From Halanaerobium sp. (GTDB lineage: Bacteria > Bacillota > Halanaerobiia > Halanaerobiales > Halanaerobiaceae), in contig JAGYNO010000009.1 of NCBI GenBank assembly GCA_018399955.1, positions 1-41,167 of the forward strand: DNA of 41,167 nucleotides. The letters are read 5' to 3'. Positions 1-7,966 of the stretch are shown here, piece by piece. Numbering within the stretch: position 1 is the stretch's first letter; the number at the start of each line of letters is the position of its first letter. Position numbers and translations under genes: made by a program. Under the pieces are notes generated by a model, which saw only the letters and a list, made by a program, of their open reading frames with translations, ran no database searches and was not told the DNA's origin.

Positions 1-264
1 TACCAATATGAAATTTTAGAATTAGAAGTAATGCCAGACCATATACACATTTTTCTATCAGCCAAACCAACAGTAGCACCTACTGACATAGTTAGGATTT
101 TAAAAAGTATTTCTGCAATAAAACTATTTAAAGAATATCCTAAACTAAAGAAATTCTATGCTCGTTGTGGTTCTCTTTGGAGTAAAGGATATTTTGTTAG
201 TACGATTGGTAATGTAAGCTCTCAAACTATTAAGAGATATATTCAAAATCAAAATTTTAATTAG
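1..264 (+). CDS. tnpA: IS200/IS605 transposase TnpA (Y1 HUH), 5' end outside window
   Basis: The reading frame is open from base 1, so about 87 C-terminal residues of a protein normally near 140-150 residues are visible. The HUH metal-binding motif is present (MPDHIHIF). Near the C-terminus the sequence STIGNVSSQTIKRYIQNQ carries the expected catalytic tyrosine. TnpA cuts and rejoins single-stranded element ends by forming a 5'-phosphotyrosine bond at subterminal hairpins. It lies directly upstream of tnpB on the same strand. Nothing visible is broken, but the N-terminal part cannot be judged from this window. Confidence 0.9.
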   Translation, partial: YQYEILELEVMPDHIHIFLSAKPTVAPTDIVRILKSISAIKLFKEYPKLKKFYARCGSLWSKGYFVSTIGNVSSQTIKRYIQNQNFN

Positions 265-281
265 AAAGCGAGGTGATTATA

Positions 282-1403
282 GTGATTAAGAAATTCAAGC
301 CAATTAACAAGGCATATAAGTTTAGAATCTATCCTAGTCAAGAACAACAGGAGTTGATTGATAAGACTATTGGTTGCTCTAGATTCATTTACAATGAGTT
401 TTTAGCTAAAGCTAAAGATGATGAATATAATTCTTATACTAAATATTCTAGACAACTACCTCAATTAAAGAAAGAATATGAGTGGTTAAAAGAAGTAGAT
501 AGTATAGCATTACAACAATCGCTTAAAGATTTAGATAGAGCATTCAAAAACTTCTTTAGTGGCAAATATAATTATCCTAAATTTAAATCTAAAACAAAAG
601 CTAGGCTATCATATAGAACACAAAAATTCATTAGACCTAGTGGTACAACAAATATTGAAATTAAAGCAAATAAGATTAAACTACCAAAACTATCTTGGAT
701 GAAGTTTGCTAAATCTAAAGAAGTTAAGGGTAAAATGAATAATGTTACAGTTTCTAAATCTAGAGTAGGTAAATATTATATATCAATTAATGTTAGCCAA
801 GTCTTAGTAACTATTGTTAAAGATAATCAAGGTGAATTAGGATTGGATTTAGGTATTAAAGATTTTTTGACTACTTCTGACGGCGAACATATTTTAAACC
901 CTAGACATCTATCTAAATATCAAGATAAATTAGCAAAACTTCAAAAAAGATTAGCTCGTAAAGAAGAGGGCAGTAACAATTGGCATAAACTTAAAAAGAA
1001 AATTGCTAAAGTTCATATTAAAATCAAAAATGTTCGCAAAGACTTTTTGCATAAGCTATCCACTAGACTAACGAAGGAGAACCAACTTCTAGTCATAGAG
1101 GACTTAAATATAAAAGGTATGCTTAAAAATTCTAAACTAGCAAAACACATCTCTGATTGTTCTTGGAATATGTTTACCACAATGCTGGAATATAAAAGCA
1201 AATGGTATGATTGTATATTACATAAAGCAGATAGATTTTTTGCTAGTAGTCAAACCTGTTCAGAATGTGGTGTTAAAAACTCTAAAGTCAAAGACCTATC
1301 AGTTCGTACTTGGACTTGTGAGTGTGGCGCAACTCACAATAGAGATATAAATGCTAGTAAAAATCTTTTAAAACAAGGTAAATTAGAACTAGGTATAAAT
1401 TAG
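282..1403 (+). CDS. tnpB: TnpB RNA-guided nuclease (IS605 OrfB)
   Basis: This is a 373-residue TnpB with an N-terminal helix-turn-helix_OrfB_IS605-type region (AYKFRIYPSQEQQELI). It has a RuvC-like nuclease core with acidic residues in LGLDLGIKDF, VIEDLNIKGM and NRDINASKNLL. Between the last two lies a four-cysteine zinc finger (CSECG and CECG). All catalytic residues seem intact. I chose GTG 282 because the motif GAGGTG ends about six bases upstream; the in-frame GTG at 273 lies inside that motif. TnpB proteins are guided by an RNA from the element's right end and cut the target to help keep the element in place. Activity here is inferred from family knowledge. Confidence 0.93.
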   Translation: MIKKFKPINKAYKFRIYPSQEQQELIDKTIGCSRFIYNEFLAKAKDDEYNSYTKYSRQLPQLKKEYEWLKEVDSIALQQSLKDLDRAFKNFFSGKYNYPKFKSKTKARLSYRTQKFIRPSGTTNIEIKANKIKLPKLSWMKFAKSKEVKGKMNNVTVSKSRVGKYYISINVSQVLVTIVKDNQGELGLDLGIKDFLTTSDGEHILNPRHLSKYQDKLAKLQKRLARKEEGSNNWHKLKKKIAKVHIKIKNVRKDFLHKLSTRLTKENQLLVIEDLNIKGMLKNSKLAKHISDCSWNMFTTMLEYKSKWYDCILHKADRFFASSQTCSECGVKNSKVKDLSVRTWTCECGATHNRDINASKNLLKQGKLELGIN

Positions 1404-1560
1404 TTTCATTAGGGTAGGGCTTACCCGAATTTACGCCTTTGGAGAGAGCATAAGACCTAACTTAATCTACTGTTTGGTATGCTTTAAGTAGGCAATTCTC
1501 TATGAACAAGGAATCCTCGTGGGCTTGCCCCGAGGAGCGTCAATTGAAGCTCACAGTCTT
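1404..1560 (+). ncRNA. Candidate omega RNA (reRNA) of TnpB, with guide
   Basis: In this family the guide RNA comes from the tnpB 3' end and the right end of the element, and its guide is the DNA just beyond the element. Here 140 non-coding bases follow the tnpB stop and contain several short inverted repeats. They end in a hairpin (TCCTCG/CGAGGA) before base 1543. The guide would be the next roughly 16 bases, starting TTGAAGCTCACAGTCT. The RNA's 5' end is unknown and may lie within tnpB. The call rests on family precedent and position, not on a covariance search. Confidence 0.5.
1514..1536 (+). other. Right-end subterminal hairpin of the IS element
   Basis: TCCTCG pairs with CGAGGA, and an inner GGG/CCC extends the stem. 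It lies seven bases before the inferred cleavage point after TCAA. TnpA recognises such imperfect hairpins at element ends. The GTG at 1519, inside this hairpin, is the first in-frame start for the downstream open frame, which shows that frame's start is artificial. Confidence 0.65.
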
Positions 1561-2958
1561 CCAGGTGGTGTTTGTACTTCCTGGAAAAGAGGCGATTATA
1601 TTTTTGATTATTGTGTACACTGGTTAATGGGAACAAAAAAAGGGACAGGATTTGATATATTATGGGAAGAACTGAGTGCTTTAAAAGATAAAAATAATAA
1701 AAATATTGAAATTAAAAATTTTGAAGAATTTACAAGAGTTGAATTATCAACAGGTGAGATATTAAAATTATATTCTGATTTAAACCGCCTAGAAAGTGAA
1801 TTTTTAAGTATTGCTCCAGAAGATATAAATGAAATTAAAAAATTTATTAAAGATATGAAAATTTTATCTCAATTAATAAATGCAGTTGATAAAGAAAACT
1901 GGAGTTTAATTGATTACATTAGTTATTATAAAAACAATTTTAAACCTTTTCTTAAAATACTTAAGTATTCCAGAATGACTATGAAAGATTTAGCTCAAAA
2001 ATGGAATAATCCTCAACTGCAGGAATTATTTAAAGTAATTATTCCTTCTTCCTGGTCATCATTATCTCTATTATTTGGAATGGCATTTCAGCATACTAAA
2101 GCAGCAGGATATCCTGTAGGTGGTTCTCTTGCCTTATCTAAAAATATCGAACGTATTTGTTTAGAACTTGGAGTTAAAATATACTATTCTAAAAGAGTTA
2201 GCAAAATTATTACTAAAGAAAACAAAGCAGTTGGAATAAGATTAGAAAATGGCGAAGAATATTATGCTGATCATATTATTTCAGCCGCAGATGGTTATTC
2301 AACATTATTTGAACTATTAGATGGTGAATATTTAACACCACAATTTAAAAAAATTTATGAAGAGTATCCACTTTTTCCTTCTTCAATATATGTAGCTTTT
2401 GGTGCAGCATTAGATTTATCTGATTATCCACATGCTCTAGTTTTAAATTTAGATGAAACTCTTGAGTTAGAAGATGGTTCTAAACATAATAATCTCAGTC
2501 TCAACATTTATAATTTTGATCCTAATTTCGCTCCTCAGGGAAAAACTGCTGTTACTGTTTTAATAAATACCTGGGAAGGAGATTACTGGAAACAGCTTGC
2601 TGAAAAAGACTACAAAACATACGAAAATGTAAAAGAAGATATTGCTAAAAAAGTATTGAAAATAATTGACAATCGAATTAATAATTTCAGTTCAGCAGTT
2701 GAAAAAATAGATGTTTCTACTCCATATACTGTAAAGAGATATACATCAAACTGGCAGGGGAGTTATGAAGGTTTTGCACCTGTACCAAGTTCTTTAATGA
2801 AAAAAATTCCAAAAAAAATTAAAGGTTTGGATAATTTATATATGATAGGTCAGTGGACTGAAGTTGGAGGAGGAATACCTTCGGCTGCAGTTGATGGGCG
2901 TAATGTTTGCAAAAAAATATGTAAGCAGGACAATAAATTATTTAAATCAGACCTTTAA
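1544..2958 (+). pseudogene. CrtI-like FAD oxidoreductase, N-terminus removed by IS insertion
   Basis: The surviving 471 residues match the phytoene desaturase/carotene isomerase-like oxidoreductase family. They include EAHSLPGGVCTSW near the start, a long middle domain and a C-terminal FAD-binding motif (NLYMIGQWTEVGGGIPSA). Family members begin about 30-35 residues earlier with the GxGxxG Rossmann loop that binds the FAD ADP moiety. That part is missing because the IS605 element lies directly against this point. The open frame starts at a GTG inside the element's hairpin and would add nine element-encoded residues. Without the FAD loop it should be inactive, although the 5' piece may survive beyond the element outside this window. 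The natural substrate is unknown. Confidence 0.82.
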
Positions 2959-3024
2959 AAAAATAAATAGAAAAATCAAGAAAAGTATTTTATTTGGTTG
3001 GAGAATTTCACGCTTTGATTAAGG

Positions 3025-3053
3025 TTGACACTACAGCATAAATCTGCTAAACT
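3025..3053 (+). promoter_or_regulatory. trpB promoter
   Basis: TTGACA (3025-3030) and TAAACT (3048-3053) are separated by 17 bases. Transcription would begin near 3060 and leave a leader of only about 30 bases. There is no room for a T-box, TRAP or leader-peptide attenuator, so trpB appears to lack the usual tryptophan-responsive leader. Confidence 0.75.
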
Positions 3054-3092
3054 TTTATTAAATTAAAAAAAATTTAGATGGAGGATGAGAGA

Positions 3093-4304
3093 ATGAAAAA
3101 GAAGAGTAGAGAAGAGAACAGAAATGGGTTTTTTGGTGATTTTGGTGGGAGTATTGTACCTCCAGAATTAGCTGACGTTTTAGCTGAATTAACAGATGCT
3201 TTTTATGAAATAAAGGATGATCCAGAATTTTTAGAGGAACTTAATTATTTGTTTAAAGATTATGTTGGAAAACCAAGTCCCTTATATTTTGCTAAAACCT
3301 TAACTGAAGAAGTTGGTGGTGCAAAAATATATCTAAAAAGGGAAGACTTAAATCATACTGGTGCACATAAAATTAATAATTGTTTAGGCCAGGCTCTGCT
3401 GGCAAGGAAAATGGGCAAAAAAAGAATCATTGCCGAAACAGGTGCCGGTCAGCATGGTGTTGCAACTGCAACTGCATGTGCCCTATTTAATATGGATTGT
3501 GTAATATATATGGGTGATGTCGATATTAAACGTCAGGAATTAAATGTATTTAGGATGGAGCTGCTCGGAGCAGAAGTAAAAGCTGTTTCTGCAGGTGATG
3601 CGACATTAAAAGATGCAGTTGATGAAGCTTTAAAAGATTTTGTTCAGAATGCAGATAGTACATTTTATATGCTTGGTTCTGCAGTTGGTCCAAACCCATA
3701 TCCAACTATGGTTAAAGAATTTCAGTCTGTTATCGGTAAAGAAGCTAGAGAACAGATACTCGAAAAAGAAGGTAAATTACCTGATTATTTAGTTGCCTGT
3801 GTCGGTGGAGGCAGCAATGCTATAGGTTTATTTGCGCCTTTTGTTGATGATGAGGAAGTTAATATTCTGGGAATTGAACCAGGAGGCAGGGGAGATAAAC
3901 CTGGTGAAAATGCAGCTCCTTTAACTTATGGTAAACCAGGAGAACTGCATGGGTTTAAAAGTTATGTTTTATATGATGATGGTGATGATGTAATTTCTCA
4001 CACTCATTCAATTGCTGCAGGCCTTGATTATCCGGGAGTTGGCCCTGAACATAGTTTTCTTAAAGATTCTGGTCGAGCTGAATATACTACAGCTTCTGAT
4101 CAAGAAGCACTGGATGCATTTCATTTATTATCAGAAAAAGAAGGTATTATACCAGCATTAGAAAGTGCTCATGCTATTGCAGGTGGAATGAAAATAGCTG
4201 CGGACTTAGATAAAGATCAAATTGTAATTATTAATCTTTCAGGCCGTGGAGATAAAGATGTTGCTCAGATAAAGGAATTACATGAAAATGGAAAATTAAA
4301 ATAA
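3093..4304 (+). CDS. trpB: Tryptophan synthase beta subunit (TrpB), stand-alone
   Basis: This 403-residue pyridoxal-phosphate enzyme condenses indole with serine to make tryptophan. The PLP lysine is in HTGAHKINN (about K93), the catalytic glutamate in AETGAGQHG (about E115) and the phosphate loop in GGGSNAIG. It looks like a TrpB1-type protein ([10 protein letters not shown]-terminus). I use ATG 3093 because GGAGG (3081) sits eight bases upstream; the ATG at 3078 lies in front of that motif. No trpA or other trp gene is nearby. It has its own promoter and a terminator immediately after it, so it is a single-gene unit. It may salvage indole, or TrpA may be encoded elsewhere. Confidence 0.93.
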   Translation: MKKKSREENRNGFFGDFGGSIVPPELADVLAELTDAFYEIKDDPEFLEELNYLFKDYVGKPSPLYFAKTLTEEVGGAKIYLKREDLNHTGAHKINNCLGQALLARKMGKKRIIAETGAGQHGVATATACALFNMDCVIYMGDVDIKRQELNVFRMELLGAEVKAVSAGDATLKDAVDEALKDFVQNADSTFYMLGSAVGPNPYPTMVKEFQSVIGKEAREQILEKEGKLPDYLVACVGGGSNAIGLFAPFVDDEEVNILGIEPGGRGDKPGENAAPLTYGKPGELHGFKSYVLYDDGDDVISHTHSIAAGLDYPGVGPEHSFLKDSGRAEYTTASDQEALDAFHLLSEKEGIIPALESAHAIAGGMKIAADLDKDQIVIINLSGRGDKDVAQIKELHENGKLK

Positions 4305-4337
4305 TTATAGCATTATAATTTTAATCTGTAAATTAAG

Positions 4338-4373
4338 GCTGAATATTTCTTAAAAGTTATATTCAGCTTTTTT
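4338..4373 (+). terminator. trpB intrinsic terminator
   Basis: GCTGAATAT (4338-4346) pairs perfectly with ATATTCAGC (4359-4367) and is followed by six T residues. It lies 33 bases after the trpB stop codon. Confidence 0.85.
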
Positions 4374-4407
4374 ATGGTATATATAGTATATAAAAGAGGT
4401 GATAATA

Positions 4408-4911
4408 GTGAAAAAAGTAAATTTTAATCAGGTATTAAATGATTATAAAGAAGTTTTAGCTGCAGGAGTATTTTTAACAACTAAAAATAATGAAGAAGTT
4501 AATACAATGACAATGGGCTGGGGTACAGCTGGATTTATTTGGAATCAAGATATTTTAATGGTTCCAGTAAGAAAATCACGCTACACACATGAATTTTTAG
4601 AGAACAGTGAATACTTTACAATTAGTGTACCTTTAAATGGCCAGCATAAAAAAGAACTGCAGTTTTGTGGAACAAAGTCAGGAAGAAATTATAATAAAGT
4701 TAAAGAGCTGGGTTTAGAATTGACAGAAGTTGAAGAATCTGAAGTTCCAATAATAAAAAATAATGATCTGCATTTTATCTGTAAGATAAAATATAAGCAG
4801 GATATGCTGGAAGAAAATCTGGACCAGGATATTTTAGAAAAGAAATATCCAGATAGAGATATGCATACATTTTATTATGGAGAGGTAATTGCAGTTTATA
4901 AAGAAAATTAG
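4408..4911 (+). CDS. Flavin reductase-like / flavoredoxin-type FMN-binding protein
   Basis: This 167-residue protein resembles the flavin reductase-like split-barrel family. NTMTMGWGTAGFIW followed by a VPVRKSRYTHEFLE stretch is typical of the FMN-binding core, and a later FCGTKSGRNYNK segment also fits. In anaerobes such proteins are often flavoredoxins that pass electrons through bound FMN, but the partner is unknown. I chose GTG 4408, six bases after AGAGGTG; the GTG at 4399 is part of that ribosome site. The gene is alone between the trpB terminator and a repeat-rich convergent region. A rubredoxin at 16.4 kb is another redox protein of the window but is not linked to it. Confidence 0.8.
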   Translation: MKKVNFNQVLNDYKEVLAAGVFLTTKNNEEVNTMTMGWGTAGFIWNQDILMVPVRKSRYTHEFLENSEYFTISVPLNGQHKKELQFCGTKSGRNYNKVKELGLELTEVEESEVPIIKNNDLHFICKIKYKQDMLEENLDQDILEKKYPDRDMHTFYYGEVIAVYKEN

Positions 4912-4971
4912 AAATTATAGATAAAGTTTTTCAAATATGGTTTAAAGAGAGCCTCGAGAAGGCAAAAGTTT

Positions 4972-5024
4972 CCGCTTTGATGTATAATCACACAGCTTTT
5001 TACATTAAAGCGGTATTTTCTTTA
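4972..5024 (+). terminator. Probable terminator of the flavin reductase-like gene
   Basis: CCGCTTTGATGTA (4972-4984) pairs with TACATTAAAGCGG (5001-5013), with a single G-T pair and a 16-base loop. The T-rich stretch TATTTTCTTT follows. The large loop and imperfect T tract lower confidence. Confidence 0.5.
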
Positions 5025-5031
5025 GAAATAA

Positions 5032-5061
5032 AACTTCGTAAAATAATAATTTTACGAAGTT
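5032..5061. repeat. Perfect 13-base inverted repeat
   Basis: AACTTCGTAAAAT (5032-5044) and ATTTTACGAAGTT (5049-5061) are exact reverse complements around a four-base spacer. Neither side has a long T run. It could be a cruciform, a protein-binding palindrome, a processing hairpin or part of a small non-autonomous element. Confidence 0.6.
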
Positions 5062-5117
5062 ATTATAAAATATAGCTAAAATAGCTAAATTTACTTAAAT
5101 TTCAATTTCTTCTTTGT

Positions 5118-5152
5118 ATCCCATACCTTAAGTTTACTTAAGTTTTTGGGAT
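5118..5152. repeat. Interrupted inverted repeat ATCCCA...TGGGAT
   Basis: ATCCCA (5118-5123) pairs with TGGGAT (5147-5152), and the inner CTTAAG pair adds a second stem. Its role is unknown; it may be a weak terminator. Confidence 0.4.
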
Positions 5153-5162
5153 TTTAAAAAAT

Positions 5163-5198
5163 AAAAAAAACCAGGCAGCTTTAAAAATATATGCCCGG
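5163..5198 (-). terminator. yneB intrinsic terminator
   Basis: On the minus strand CCGGGCA pairs with TGCCTGG (one G-T pair) and is followed by eight T residues. It begins about 30 bases after the yneB stop codon. Confidence 0.8.
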
Positions 5199-5227
5199 CG
5201 AATTATTTTCATATTGAAATTTTTATA

Positions 5228-5905
<678 letters not shown>

Positions 5906-5985
5906 CTAAATAGATATTTATTAATTATTTTGAAATATAATAATTTAATAGAGTTATATTGTTTAATTTAGTTGGAATTATAAGT

Positions 5986-6330
5986 TTAATTAATAGGAAT
6001 CATCAATTCTTCACCTGGATTTATTATAGTTCTTTCAATATTATTAGTTTTTTTAATATGATATATAGCTTTCCTGATATCTATATTATCTTCATAATAA
6101 AAAGCTGCAATTGACCATAGTGATTCACCTGCTTCAACTTTATGCTTAATATATTCCTGTTCATTTTCTCCAAATCCTATCAATGAAAATAAAGCTGTAA
6201 TTAAAAAAGTAAGCAGTAAAATAGAAAATAAAGCAATAATTACTTTAGAAAAAAACTTTTTAGTACTTTTTCGTCTTTTTTTCTCAGCAGAATTACTATA
6301 ATTTTTTGAATAACTATTAATGATTTCCAT
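5986..6330 (-). CDS. yneA: YneA-like SOS cell-division inhibitor, LysM protein
   Basis: This 114-residue protein has a basic cytoplasmic start, one membrane segment (about 29-52, VIIALFSILLLTFLITALF) and a C-terminal LysM domain (about 60-112, HKVEAGESLWSIA to GEELMIPIN) that should bind peptidoglycan outside the membrane. This is the architecture of Bacillus YneA, which delays septation during DNA damage. Its position opposite lexA and its promoter with a LexA box support the same role. GGGGGGAG lies seven to ten bases before the ATG. Sequence identity to known YneA proteins cannot be measured here, so the identification rests on architecture, context and regulation. Confidence 0.82.
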   Translation of the reverse strand: MEIINSYSKNYSNSAEKKRRKSTKKFFSKVIIALFSILLLTFLITALFSLIGFGENEQEYIKHKVEAGESLWSIAAFYYEDNIDIRKAIYHIKKTNNIERTIINPGEELMIPIN

Positions 6331-6368
6331 ACATAACTCCCCCCTATTTCTCTATACAAAGATTTAAA

Positions 6369-6380
6369 GAACTGCTGTTC
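6369..6380. promoter_or_regulatory. LexA (SOS) box 1
   Basis: GAACtgctGTTC is an exact match to the Firmicute LexA-box core GAAC-N4-GTTC. It lies between the yneA -10 element and the yneA start, in the transcribed leader. Confidence 0.8.
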
Positions 6381-6403
6381 AATACAAATGTTCATCTATT
6401 TAT

Positions 6404-6432
6404 ATTATAGCAGTACGTATGTTCATTGTCAA
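6404..6432 (-). promoter_or_regulatory. yneA promoter, consensus with LexA box in the spacer
   Basis: On the minus strand TTGACA (6432-6427) and TATAAT (6409-6404) are 17 bases apart, a full sigma-A consensus. The LexA-box sequence at 6413-6424 lies wholly within the spacer, so bound LexA should block polymerase directly. Confidence 0.85.
6413..6424. promoter_or_regulatory. LexA (SOS) box 2
   Basis: GTACgtatGTTC has one mismatch to GAAC-N4-GTTC and sits in the yneA promoter spacer. A weaker half-matching site, ATACaaatGTTC, occurs at 6382-6393. Confidence 0.7.
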
Positions 6433-6441
6433 GTATTATTT

Positions 6442-6453
6442 GAACGGTTGTTT
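6442..6453. promoter_or_regulatory. LexA (SOS) box 3
   Basis: GAACggttGTTT matches the GAAC-N4-GTTY consensus. It overlaps the first bases of the lexA -35 element, as expected for autorepression. Confidence 0.75.
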
Positions 6454-6480
6454 GTTTAATTGCTGTATTTATGTTATAAT
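6452..6480 (+). promoter_or_regulatory. lexA promoter
   Basis: TTGTTT (6452-6457) and TATAAT (6475-6480) are 17 bases apart and about 50 bases upstream of the lexA start. LexA box 3 overlaps the -35 element. Confidence 0.78.
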
Positions 6481-6532
6481 AAAGGAAAATAAATGCTTGA
6501 AATAAATTATAGATAGAAATGGAGGAATTAAT

Positions 6533-7162
6533 ATGGAGAATTTATCAAAAAGGCAGAAAAGTATTTTGAAATTCATAATGGAAGAGATTAAATCTAAGGG
6601 TTATCCACCTTCTGTCAGAGAAATAGGTAAGGCGGTTGGGTTAAAATCTCCAGCTTCAGTCCATAGTCATTTAAAAACTTTGGAAAAATTAAATTATTTA
6701 CGTAGAGATCCCTCAAAGCCTAGGGCTATTGAAGTTATTTATAATAATGATAAAGATAAAAGCAGTAGTGATAAGGAATTGATTGAAATACCAGTGGTAG
6801 GAAAAGTAACTGCAGGAGCTCCTATTCTTGCAGAAGAAAATATAGAAGATTATTTCCCGGTTCCTTTAAGTTATCTAAAGGTAGGAAATAATGATGTATT
6901 TATGCTTAAAGTCAGTGGAGACAGCATGATTAATGCTGGTATTTATGATGGAGATTATGTTATTGCAGAAAGGCAGAGTTATGCAGAAAATAAGCAGATT
7001 GTAATAGCATTGATAGATGATGAAGCTACAGTGAAAAGATTTTTTAAAGAAGATGACTATATTCGCTTACAGCCAGAAAATCCCGCTTATGAAGCAATTA
7101 AATCTAAAGATATTAAAATATTGGGGAAAGTAATAGGTCTTTATAGAAATTTTAATCAATAA
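6533..7162 (+). CDS. lexA: LexA SOS repressor
   Basis: This 209-residue repressor-protease represses DNA-damage genes until RecA filaments trigger its self-cleavage. The N-terminal winged helix (about 1-68) contains SVREIGKAVGLKSPASVHSHL. The cleavage bond is A94-G95 (KVTAGAP), and the catalytic dyad is S131 (SGDSM) with K168 (TVKRFF). All key residues are present and the length is normal. GGAGG precedes the ATG by seven bases. It diverges from yneA, and both promoters share the LexA-box cluster. The transcript probably ends at a hairpin inside the 3' end of the convergent uracil-DNA glycosylase gene. Confidence 0.97.
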   Translation: MENLSKRQKSILKFIMEEIKSKGYPPSVREIGKAVGLKSPASVHSHLKTLEKLNYLRRDPSKPRAIEVIYNNDKDKSSSDKELIEIPVVGKVTAGAPILAEENIEDYFPVPLSYLKVGNNDVFMLKVSGDSMINAGIYDGDYVIAERQSYAENKQIVIALIDDEATVKRFFKEDDYIRLQPENPAYEAIKSKDIKILGKVIGLYRNFNQ

Positions 7163-7243
7163 AAATTTTAATCAAAAAATAATTGCATCAAAAGATGATT
7201 TATTTGAGTTTGTGTATTAAAATTAAAAATATTATAAATAATA

Positions 7244-7873
7244 TTATTTTCCGCTGCTGGATAATTCATTAATTCTATCAGCGGCTTTTTTTATTAGTTT
7301 AAAATCATACCAGCTGTACTTTTTCATTTTACTGTTTCTGAGTAAATATGCAGGGTGAAATGTAGGCAGAAAAAATATACTCCCTTTTTGGATCCAGTTT
7401 CCTCTTATTCTAGTTATTGAATCTTTAGGACTGATCAGAAAATTAGCTGCAGTTGAACCCATAGGCACTATAACCTTTGGATTAATTAGATTTATTTCGG
7501 CCATCAATATCGCAACACATGATTCAAATTCATTTTTATGAGGTACTCTGTTATTAGGTGGCCTGCATTTAACAACATTTGTAATATAAAGGTCTTCCCT
7601 TTTTAAATTTACACTCGCTAAAATTTTATCCATAAGCTGACCAGCTTTACCAACAAAAGGTCTTCCCATTCTATCTTCTGTTGCTCCAGGCCCTTCTCCA
7701 ATCAGCATTATACGTTTATTAATATTTCCTTCTCCCATTACCACACCATTACAGCCATCTCTAAGCTGACAGCGCTCGCATTTAAGTGCTTCCTTTTTTA
7801 ATTGCTCATAATCATCTTCTGGATAAGAAAATAATTGTTGAATGCGGAAATTACCATTATCATCAAATAACAT
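7244..7873 (-). CDS. udg: Uracil-DNA glycosylase, family 4 (Fe-S type)
   Basis: This 209-residue enzyme removes uracil left in DNA by cytosine deamination and starts base-excision repair. Family 4 marks are the catalytic motif GEGPGATED (59-67), the HPAYLLR motif near 177 and four cysteines for a 4Fe-4S cluster: C32, C35, C103 and C119. An extra C41 is also present. It resembles the thermophile and clostridial type rather than E. coli Ung. It is the last gene of the leftward cluster that starts at miaB, 93 bases after the TPR gene. The coding 3' end also holds the lexA terminator, which may constrain its last codons. Confidence 0.94.
   Translation of the reverse strand: MLFDDNGNFRIQQLFSYPEDDYEQLKKEALKCERCQLRDGCNGVVMGEGNINKRIMLIGEGPGATEDRMGRPFVGKAGQLMDKILASVNLKREDLYITNVVKCRPPNNRVPHKNEFESCVAILMAEINLINPKVIVPMGSTAANFLISPKDSITRIRGNWIQKGSIFFLPTFHPAYLLRNSKMKKYSWYDFKLIKKAADRINELSSSGK
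7251..7292 (+). terminator. lexA terminator inside the 3' end of udg
   Basis: CCGCTG (7251-7256) pairs with CAGCGG (7279-7284), with additional inner pairing, and is followed by C and seven T residues. It is oriented for lexA but lies within the last codons of the convergent gene. Confidence 0.7.
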
Positions 7874-7966
7874 AGCTGCCCCCTAATTGCAATACTTTAC
7901 GAACATCACTAATTTAAGTCTAAGCAAAAAGTAGTTTGGATAAAATAACTGTAACAATTAATACTG

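Larger units (their letters stand above)
1..1543 (+). mobile_element. IS200/IS605-family element, left end outside window
   Basis: The element contains the end of tnpA, a complete tnpB and a structured right end. The left end lies before base 1. I place the right end at about base 1543, just after TCAA, because a hairpin (1514-1536) precedes it, as is usual for this family. The next bases, TTGAAGCTCAC, also resume the reading frame of the interrupted oxidoreductase (E-A-H-S-L-P-G-G) in the middle of a codon. These elements move as single strands and leave no target duplication, so the exact end is inferred. Confidence 0.85.
4912..5227. other. Gene-free convergent region with four inverted repeats
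   Basis: I see no gene in these 316 bases between the flavin reductase-like gene (+) and yneB (-). They hold a small GCC/GGC hairpin (4951-4963), a 13-base inverted repeat at 4972-5013, a perfect 13-base inverted repeat at 5032-5061, an interrupted repeat at 5118-5152 and the yneB terminator at 5163-5198. At least two act plausibly as terminators. Four such structures are more than a simple convergent junction needs. Confidence 0.6.

Noticed and set aside
2990-3024. Copy of the 4965-4985 sequence (both contain CGCTTTGAT)
   Set aside because: The shared core is only nine bases and the surroundings differ, so chance is sufficient.
2959-3092. T-box or trp attenuator before trpB
   Set aside because: The promoter at 3025-3053 leaves only about 30 bases of leader, too short for either.
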